Assembly: GCA_951640195.1 (NCBI GenBank)
Contig: OX621172.1
Span: 1,240,001-1,304,000 of the forward strand
Length of the DNA: 64,000 bases
Source of the DNA: Porpolomopsis calyptriformis
Taxonomy: Eukaryota; Basidiomycota; Agaricomycetes; Agaricales; Hygrophoraceae
Reading direction: 5' to 3'
Shown here: in pieces, positions 56,581 through 64,000 of the stretch
Layout of the letters: the number at the start of each line of letters is the position of its first letter
Numbering within the stretch: the first letter of the stretch is position 1
The notes under the pieces: generated by a model
What the model was told of the DNA's origin: nothing
Seen by the model: only the letters and a program-made list of their open reading frames with translations
Databases searched by the model: none
Program-made: the position numbers and the translations under genes

Positions 56581-58916
56581 ATGGCGATCAATTCTACATC
56601 CGATATTTTTGTGCTCACGCTGGGCGTCGTCCTTGCTACTCTTTATCTTTGTCGTGACCAGCTATTTGCTGTTTACAAACCCAAGCCGATACCTATCACT
56701 ATTGCTGCCAGAATACCCGAAGGCGAAGAGAACCCTCGAGATTTCGTCGCCAAGATGAAGGCAGGTGTGAGTGGCCTGTCTTTTTGATCAGCTCAACAGT
56801 CAATTGACATGCGGGTCAAAACAGAAAAAGCGACTCGTCATATTCTACGGATCGCAAACTGGCACAGCAGAAGAATATGCCATCCGTCTTGCCAAGGAGG
56901 CTAAATCCAAGTTTGGTCTCACATCCCTCGTTTGTGATCCCGAGGAATACGATTTTGACAATCTCGACCAAATCCCGTCCGACTGTGCCGCTTTTTTTGT
57001 CATGGCTACGTACGGCGAAGGAGAACCAACGGATAACGCCGTACAACTCACCCAAAATCTCGCCGAGGAATCGTTTGAATTCAGCAATGGCGAACACAGT
57101 CTACCCGGCCTCAAATATGTTATCTTCGGGCTCGGGAATAAAACATACGAGCATTATAATCTAATTGCAAGGAACGTTGATAAGCAGTTAACCGCTATGG
57201 GGGCCATCCGGTTGGGCGAACGAGGGGAAGGCGATGACGACAAAAGCATGGAAGAAGATTATCTCGAATGGAAAGATGCCATGTGGAACGCCTTCGCAAT
57301 CGCAATGAACGTCGAGGAAGGGCAGGGTGGTGATAGCGCTGACTTCGTGGTCACAGAGCTCGTGTCGCACCCGAGTGAGAAGGTGTATCTTGGTGCGTTC
57401 TTTGGCTATTATCGACTTCTTTTGTTCGTTCATATGGAGGCAGGCGAACTTTCCGCTCGTGCTCTCACCAAGACCAAGGGCATCCATGATACCAAGAACC
57501 CATACCCAGCCCCCATCACGACTGCACGCGAACTCTTCCAAGGTTCTGCCGACCGGAATTGTGTACATATAGAACTAAATACTGAAGGTTCCGGCATTAC
57601 ATACCAACATGGCGATCATGTCGGTGTCTGGCCTTGTAATCCTGATGTCGAAGTCGACCGACTGCTCTGTGCTCTTGGCCTTTATAACAAGAAAGATGTC
57701 GTTATTGGTATCGAATCACTAGATCCTGCCCTTGCGAAAGTTCCCTTCCCCGTTCCAACAACCTACGCCACCGTTCTCCGACACTACATCGATATCAGTG
57801 CAGTCATCGGCCGCCAAATCCTTAGCACACTCTCCAAGTTCGCTCCTTCGCCATCCGCAGAGTCAATCTTGAAATCTCTGAACACCAATAAAGCAGAATA
57901 TGCTTCTGTCGTCGCTGGCGGTTGTCTAAAACTTGGAGAAGTGCTGCAGTTGGCCGCAGGCAATGACCTTACGGCCCTCCCTACACCAGAGAATACGACA
58001 CCCTGGCCCATCCCGTTCGATATCATCGTTTCTGCCATCCCTCGACTCCAAGCACGATACTACTCTATTTCGTCCAGCCCCAAGTTGCATCCGAATGCCA
58101 TCCACATCACTGCCGTGGTGCTCAAATACAAATCTCTTCGTAGTATCCACTCAGAATCCAAGTGGGTCTATGGCGTGGGTTCCAATTTTCTCTTGAACCT
58201 CAAGTTTGCCTCCAATGACGAGAACTACCTTCGCGATAACTTGGTACCTGCTTACGCCATCGACGGTCCGCGGGGTGCTTATAGGCAAGAGATTGTGTAC
58301 AAGTCGCCCATTCACGTCAGACGATCCACTTTTCGTCTTCCAACCAATCCCAAGAGCCCTGTAATCATGATTGGACCAGGAACGGTGTGTGTTCAAAATA
58401 TGCACGTTTCACATTGTCTTCAACTATGGTTGCCAGGGTATTGCCCCGTTCCGCGGATTTGTGCAAGAGCGTGTGGCCTTGGCTCGTCGCACTGTCGATA
58501 AAAATGGACCAGACGGTCTCGCCGAATGGGGTCGTATCTGGCTCTACTATGGTTGCCGCAAATCCAACGAAGAGTTTTTGTACAAAGAAGAATGGCCCCA
58601 ATATGCTCAGGAGCTGCGTGGCAAGTTTTCGATGCGCTGTGCATTCTCACGTGAACCGCCCTACAATCCAGATGGCAGTAAGATCTACGTTCAAGATCTC
58701 ATTTGGGAGGATCGTGAGCAGATCGCTGATGCCATCCTCAATGGGAAAGGCTATATCTATATATGCGGTGATGCGAAGAGCATGAGCAAGTCGGTGGAGG
58801 AGACCCTCACTAGAATATTGGGACAAGCTAAAGGGGGCTCTGCGAAAGTTGAGGGTGCGGCGGAGATGAAGCTTCTCAAGGAGCGGTCCAGACTGATGCT
58901 GGACGTCTGGAGTTGA
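56581..58916 (+). CDS. NCP1: NADPH-cytochrome P450 reductase
   Basis: Diflavin enzyme of the ER membrane passing electrons from NADPH through FAD and FMN to P450s, including sterol-synthesis P450s. N-terminal anchor at 56581: STSDIFVLTLGVVLATLYLC. FMN domain: LVIFYGSQTGTAEEYAIRLA, MATYGEGEPTDNAVQL and FGLGNKTYEHYN. FAD domain: HGDHVGVWPCNPDVEVDRLL, and RYYSISSSPKLHPNAIHITA. NADPH domain: IGPGTGIAPFRGFVQERVAL, WLYYGCRKSNEEFLYKEEWP and YIYICGDAKSMSKSVEETL, ending LMLDVWS. All cofactor motifs are intact and the length (about 730 residues) is normal. Three introns of about 50-65 bases: near 56767-56822, 57393-57442 and 58385-58437. Confidence 0.96.
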
Positions 58917-59011
58917 GGGTAGACGACACACGTCGTATGGTGGCGTTCAGGGGAGGGTGGAATAGACACATAGACTCGCTCATTCTTACATAATACTATC
59001 ATCTCGGGTTG

Positions 59012-60079
59012 ATGCTTGCGAGCTCGTTCCACAAACCGGCATTCCTTCGCCAGCTCGGAATTGCTCAGACATATGGCGTGGGTCGCAGCATTAACCGGCC
59101 TCGGCTTCACATACTCTCTTTCTCCACCGACCGAAAATCTGACGCCGACGGAACGAATAGGGATGCCTCGAAGCTGATGATATACATCCATCGGTGGTTG
59201 GACAAACTTGTGGTTTTGAAAAATCACGCAGACTCTTGGGCAACGGCGACGGGAGTCGCGGTTTCGCGACTGGGATCTCAACTCAATAGAGTATCTGGGT
59301 ACGAAGAAATTGAAGCCCTAAAAAAGACAGTGGTCGAGCAAGGTGTGTCTAGAAACCCCGATCCCTCCCTTGGGGCTACTACCAATATCTATAGAATAGA
59401 GCGTCGAATGAACGCGACTCGGCTGGGCGCCAGGCAAGCAAAAGCTGCCTACGACCGAGCCGTTGATCGTCGATCCCAAATGCAACGGGATGTGAACGAA
59501 CTGCTGCACCGGAAGTCCAATTGGACAGACAGTGACGTGAGCCACTTCACGGCACTTGTTCGACAAGATCACACCTACGACCAAGAGGAGACAAGTGCGA
59601 AACGCGCCGTTCAAGAAGCCGAAGACACCGTTGAGCGGGAATTCAGCGAGCTAATGCGGTTGATTCTCGCCCGGTACCACGAGGAACAAATTTGGTCGGA
59701 TAAGATTCGGAGCGCTTCAACATATGGCTCTCTGATAGCCTTGACCCTCAATTTGCTCGTTTTTGTGACGGCGATCGTGGTGGTGGAGCCTTGGAAGCGA
59801 CGGCAGATGACCCAGGCCTTCGAAAAGAGGGTTGTTGAGATGAGCTTGGAGAATGCCGAGATGTTGGACAACGGTCTGAGAGAAATCCGTGGATATTTGA
59901 AGGACCAAAGAGAACTTTTGTTGAATATGCCGGCGCGGTCCAAGACACCAGAGGAGCACACATCAAGTTGGATTGATCACCTCCGAACGACTCCCCATGC
60001 TGGTGCAAAGGAAGTAGGAATCGCTGCTGCTGCTGCCGCTACAGTCGCGGGATTGGTTGGCTGGCTGGTACGATCGTAG
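59012..60079 (+). CDS. MDM33: Mitochondrial inner membrane protein She9/Mdm33
   Basis: Single open exon of 355 codons, unusual in this intron-rich window. N-terminal presequence-like stretch (LASSFHKPAFLRQLGIAQTY; NRPRLHILSFST). The conserved core contains GYEEIEALKKTVVEQG, RRSQMQRDVNELLHRKSNWT, DVSHFTALVRQDHTYDQEET and LILARYHEEQIWSDKIRSAS. The first membrane helix follows (YGSLIALTLNLLVFVTAIVV) with VEPWKRRQ, and a second helix lies at the C-terminus (EVGIAAAAAATVAGLVGWLV). Coiled coils precede the first helix. The protein influences inner membrane shape and division in yeast. The ATG at 59012 is the first methionine of the open frame. Confidence 0.94.
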   Translation: MLASSFHKPAFLRQLGIAQTYGVGRSINRPRLHILSFSTDRKSDADGTNRDASKLMIYIHRWLDKLVVLKNHADSWATATGVAVSRLGSQLNRVSGYEEIEALKKTVVEQGVSRNPDPSLGATTNIYRIERRMNATRLGARQAKAAYDRAVDRRSQMQRDVNELLHRKSNWTDSDVSHFTALVRQDHTYDQEETSAKRAVQEAEDTVEREFSELMRLILARYHEEQIWSDKIRSASTYGSLIALTLNLLVFVTAIVVVEPWKRRQMTQAFEKRVVEMSLENAEMLDNGLREIRGYLKDQRELLLNMPARSKTPEEHTSSWIDHLRTTPHAGAKEVGIAAAAAATVAGLVGWLVRS

Positions 60080-60503
60080 CCTGAAGGTTGGATCTCAAGC
60101 AAAACGGCAAGCAGACTTATCAATCCCTGTCTGTTGCGTTTGATAACAATAATCAACTTGTAGTCGTCCGAGACTGCGAATTCCGCTTGAGCTCGGAATT
60201 GGAAAGACTGGATGCATATTAGACCGAAGACAGGACCCAGGATTATCTTGATTGAAATATAATCTCCATGGACCCGACGGCACACTGCAAGACGTTCGAT
60301 GTCCTGTACACAAGTTGGGAAAATAATTAATCTGGTTCGAAGAGACGAATGTAAACGGCGATCGAGGGACGAAGCGCACTAAGAACCCTGGACTGACCTC
60401 GCCTCAGGATGAGTGAAAGAATGTTCGAAAAAATGCCTGTTGTGAAATATTGTGAAATCAATTGTTACCGTATACCATCCAAATGTGCGGCGCGTCTAAC
60501 TAG
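60080..60503. promoter_or_regulatory. Intergenic upstream of MTF1
   Basis: No gene is supported in these 424 bases. They hold the 3' end of the She9/Mdm33 gene and the promoter of MTF1. No TATA box was seen. Confidence 0.35.
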
Positions 60504-62040
60504 ATGTCTTCAGCATATTCACGCCCTTTCGTCGCTATCACTCGGAGTTTTTCTTCTACTGTTCTCCACCGTTCCAAGGCAAAAACACCCATTGAGCCCG
60601 GGGAGAGAACCCGACCGAAATCCTCGCCCGAGGGTCTCGAAGAATCCTCCTCGTTAAAGTCAAAAATCGATCTGCCCCCCATATCGCAATGGGGTGTTTA
60701 CTTTCCTCATAGGAACGGTTCCCTCCGTGAACGTGTTTCTATACGAAACCCCACCACAGCTGCAGCGATCGCCGAGTCCTTTGTGCCAAGAGACTCATCT
60801 GCTAAGATTATATTAGAAGCATATCCCGGTGTGTGCCACTTCATTTACTTTTCTGGCGCAACTGAATTTATCATTTTGCGACGGAAGGACCGGGAGCGCT
60901 TACCAGAGCTCTGCTTCAGCTACCTCAAAATCGGATACAAAAGCTCATTGTCTTGGAAGACCACCCATCTTATCTTGATTACTTACGCGTATGATTTGCA
61001 CTCTGCGATTATTCCTATGCTCATATGTCCTTAGCCGCTGGAAAAGATTGACCCCCGCGTTCACATCGTGCCCATCGCGGGTTTTTCTTGGGATGCATAT
61101 GTAACCATTGAAAGTATGGGCTTGCTAGATGATGTGAAAACATTCGAGTGGGGCAGTGGTGGTAATATCCTTCCCGTCTTTTTTGCTCTGACATACATGC
61201 TTGACATCTGGCAGTGCATCCTCAACTTCAGTTCATATCTCATTTGCCGCGAACAGTCTTCGGCGAGCAACTCGTCGCCCAACTTTTCCGTGGCATCCCG
61301 GAAAAATCATGGTTATTCAAGTATGGCCGCATGCCAATGAGCTTCGTTTTGAGTGACTGGGTCTGGCAGGTACGAGTGCACAGCGTACATTCGCGTCTCC
61401 TGACCGTCTTGACCTTTCTTACAGCGTATATCAGCCACCCGCGATCAATTCACTCGATGTAAACTAAGCGTCATCGCGGAAGCTGTGTCGGATGTTAATC
61501 TTACTCTTCCTCCTACTGCCCTTCAGCCGTTCGATGACCATTTTCACCCCGTTCTCAAAAGCTCAACATCAATTTCAGAATCGTCGGGGCGCACGGGAAA
61601 CCGTTTCCAGACAATTAACATCATACCGCGCGAGATACAGGTAAGACGGGCACTATTTCCATTGGGCCTCCGTTCATTGCTTTCGCCGCAGGTCATCCGC
61701 CAAGGTTTGTTGGAGAAATGGGACTACTGCCTCCGACATCTTTTCGTCCTGAAATCGAAAAGTCTCAAGTCTGCCATTGCGTATGTTTACAAAGAAAATT
61801 CGGCCTAATCACCCATTCGCTAAACCACCCTGTAGCCACCTTGCACCTGGTGCTCAACTCCTTCTGAAAGAGCTCACTAACCTAGACCTTCCTGACTCAG
61901 AACGCATCGACGTCAATAAATTGGTTCGAAACCTTACGGTCGCTGATTGGGCCATCCTCATCAAAGTATTCGATCGGTGGCCTTTCGCTCCGGAGGCAGG
62001 TCCCTTAAATTCAACTCCCATAACCTGCGCTGAAAGTTAA
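60504..62040 (+). CDS. MTF1: Mitochondrial transcription factor 1 (rRNA adenine dimethylase family)
   Basis: N-terminal presequence MSSAYSRPFVAITRSFSSTV. Assembled exons show the Dim1/KsgA-like methyltransferase fold: IILEAYPGPGALTRALLQLP (motif I region), LIVLEDHPSYLDYLRPLEKI, VHIVPIAGFSWDAYVTIESM, VFGEQLVAQLFRGIPEKSWL, and FVLSDWVWQRISATRDQFTR. The C-terminal part has SHLAPGAQLLLKELTNLDLP and TVADWAILIKVFDRWPF. This last pattern is typical of fungal mtTFB/Mtf1, the specificity factor that helps the single-subunit mitochondrial RNA polymerase open promoters, and not of the cytoplasmic Dim1. Methylation may be lost, as in yeast Mtf1. Introns near 60829-60890, 60990-61033, 61152-61209, 61371-61424, 61640-61692 and 61781-61835 are frame-based. 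Confidence 0.85.
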
Positions 62041-62302
62041 GCCCCAGGACCTTTCAATCGACGACTCATTCTTTACAGACAAGCGCACTTAGGAATTGAT
62101 CTCCTGACTGGTCTATGACCAAATTTTCTGATCTAAAAAGTACAAAGCCATGATGGCGACTCTACATAGATCATCCCATCATAACACCTGCAACGTAGCT
62201 AATTGAGGCAGAAACCAACAGCATTGGGACTTCTAAATTTGCATTCCCTGTGGAATGGTTCAATATCGAAGAGGAGTAACTTGTCATCTTAGAACCAATT
62301 CG

Positions 62303-64000
62303 TTAATCTGAAGGAATTTGCCCTCCATCCAACTCGCGTGAACTCCCGACCAGCGTTGTGCTTGCCGAGCTTTGTGGCAAGTCAACCGATTGAGTTGTAT
62401 CCGGCGAAGTGGTATCACTTGTCCTCTGTGTATTGTGGCCGGCCTTGTCAGACGCGGGGCCCAACAGCCCAAACAAGGTCATTTGTTTGGTGGCTTCCTT
62501 CTCCCTTTCCTTCCCGGTCCCACCTGCGAGAACATGAATGGTTGCAAAGAAACAAACAAACGGAAGAAGTATACCTTTCACCCTCAGATTTTCTAATCCT
62601 GTACCATCCATCTTATCCAAGAGGCGTTCATTGTTCCGGGAGATTTTATTGGGTTCTATCTTTCGACTGAATGGATTTTTGTTGGCAGGCTTTCTTGCAA
62701 AAGGGTTGGTACCTATCCAGACAATTATTCAACTGCATAAGTAGTGACATAAATCCACCTACATTCTAACTTGGGCGTGGACAACCCAATTTTACCGAAT
62801 GTTCGCCGTTTCAAATCATCATCAATTGCGGACTCCTCGCTCTCGTTCCTTTTCCTCTTTCCACTAGGTTCGGAAACGGTAGGTAAGGGATCAGTTGTGA
62901 GTTGCGGAGTAAGCGAGGGCGATTCCGCAGCAAGAGACGTCGAGTAGCGGGTATTTTCTACATGAGGTGTCGCGCGTGCAAGGCCCGGTCTAGAGATGGC
63001 AGGAGGTTTACTAAAATCGTCCAATGAGTTGGCGATTGTAATAGGATCCATTGGTGGCGGAGAGTAGGATTTCTCCCATTGTTTGTACCCCTCTCGAGCG
63101 GTCACCAATCTGCGCTCTGTTCGTCCCGCTTTCAATGTTTCTATTTTCTCCCGCAAACCGACCAAATGGTAAAAATCGGCAACCTTGACAGCCATATCGA
63201 ATGAAGCAGTATGGTGCAGCAGTTTTGTCGCTTCAATGGCTCGCGGAATGTTGTCCTGTTTGCAGGCGATTTGTATTAATTTGATGATCTCCTTATCTAT
63301 GGTCATCTCTCGTTTGGAGATGTCGTCTGTTATCAGTCTATCGCCTAGTTCGTCGCGTTGAAATTGGAGCAGCATTAATTCTCGTTCAACCCTATTATCA
63401 TTGTCAGTAACTGTCCCAATTTTGAGGTCGATTACCCACAGTTCCTCGTGGATCAGGTCCTCCACACCACGACGGAAAGGTAACCGAATTGGGAGTTCTT
63501 GGATTAGAGGCTTAGGGAAACCAGGATATTGTTGCCTTCCCTGTTTGAGAGCTGATGAGACATTTGCCACAAGAATTATAGCGACAAACTTTCAAGATCA
63601 AGCACATGAATGTGCTTCCTGCAACACCAACTGGCCAATATGACTCATCCTTGCCTTCTCGGCGTTCTAGAAGATTGGTATCCATAATGCGAGCCCAAGT
63701 TGCAGCCATAGGGAATCTGAGGTTGGTGAGAATATGAACGAAACCGGCAGTATCATAGATAGCTGGGGCCTGGGATGTAACAGTTTATCATCACAGCATC
63801 TTTGATTCTTTTGAATGGCCTACCCCCTCATTTGTTATGCCGATCCATTTCAGGGTGTGTCCTTTGGAGAGTGGAAGTAGTCCGGCTTGGCGTACACTGA
63901 AGTCTTGGTAGTTGAAAAGGGAGAATGACAGATTCTGAGACCCTGATTCCAAACAATCAGTAAATGCTGTAGAGATTGCTCTCGGATGTGCCAACCGTCA
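62303..64000 (-). CDS. CTF4: CTF4/Mcl1 (WDHD1/And-1) replisome hub, C-terminal part
   Basis: Incomplete at the right edge; only the C-terminal half is present. The beta-propeller of the SepB domain is visible: [38 protein letters not shown], then [20 protein letters not shown]. Helices follow ([60 protein letters not shown]), as in Ctf4, then a disordered basic tail with [13 protein letters not shown]. The last exons end in [13 protein letters not shown] and GGQIPSD at 62303. Ctf4 trimers join the CMG helicase to DNA polymerase alpha and other client proteins. The WD40 N-terminus and any HMG box must lie beyond 64000 or be absent. Convergent with MTF1. Confidence 0.9.

Overview
The window is nuclear DNA of a filamentous basidiomycete, most likely an agaricomycete. 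Genes are dense, most are split by introns of about 46-60 bases with GT(R)-AG ends, and protein families are fungal (VPS45, ERV46, She9/Mdm33, KRE9/KNH-like secreted proteins, agaricomycete-style F-box/LRR proteins). I saw no tRNA, rRNA, CRISPR array, transposon or prokaryotic operon. All exon boundaries were placed by hand, by matching reading frames to remembered family patterns. No alignment, RNA data or database search was available, so internal splice sites and N-termini are the weakest part of the annotation.

Layout. 0.3-8.2 kb: an OGFr-domain protein, a GSKIP-domain protein, VPS45 (Sec1/Munc18), ERV46 (COPII cargo receptor) and an unrecognised coiled-coil basic protein. 8.3-15 kb: MSH5 (meiotic MutS) and POL12 (DNA polymerase alpha B subunit) in tandem on the minus strand. 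15.5-25.3 kb: a PQ-loop transporter, an F-box/LRR protein, the CAF1/POP2 deadenylase, an unrecognised single-pass membrane protein, a mitochondrial NAD-type carrier and a small KRE9/KNH-like secreted protein. 26.5-37.8 kb: a full RIF1 gene on the plus strand, a cyclopropane-fatty-acyl-phospholipid-synthase-like gene, and a shortened, diverged RIF1-like gene on the minus strand. 38-44 kb: prohibitin-2, a SNIP1/Pml1 FHA protein and a BZZ1-type F-BAR/C1/SH3 protein. 44.7-48.7 kb: two small secreted or cell-wall genes, then a gene-poor stretch carrying an old partial duplication. 48.7-56.4 kb: a PPPDE-thioredoxin-PUL fusion, mitochondrial ribosomal protein mS41, a C2H2 zinc-finger protein, a TPR/F-box/LRR protein of DIA2/Pof3 type and a membrane-anchored SET protein. 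56.6-64 kb: NADPH-cytochrome P450 reductase, She9/Mdm33, mitochondrial transcription factor MTF1 and the C-terminal part of CTF4/Mcl1, which runs off the right edge.

Two themes stand out. First, several genes acting at the replication fork or on origin timing lie within one 50-kb stretch: POL12, RIF1, a RIF1 paralog, a DIA2/Pof3-type F-box protein and CTF4/Mcl1. In model yeasts CTF4 bridges the CMG helicase to DNA polymerase alpha, and Dia2/Pof3 associates with Ctf4/Mcl1. Second, RIF1 is present twice, tail to tail with the fatty-acid gene between. The full copy carries RVxF and SILK phosphatase-docking motifs and three ACGCGT boxes upstream. The short copy appears to lack both the docking region and the long C-terminal tail. 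This pair is my best candidate for undescribed biology. Secreted-protein genes have visible TATA boxes; most of the rest do not.
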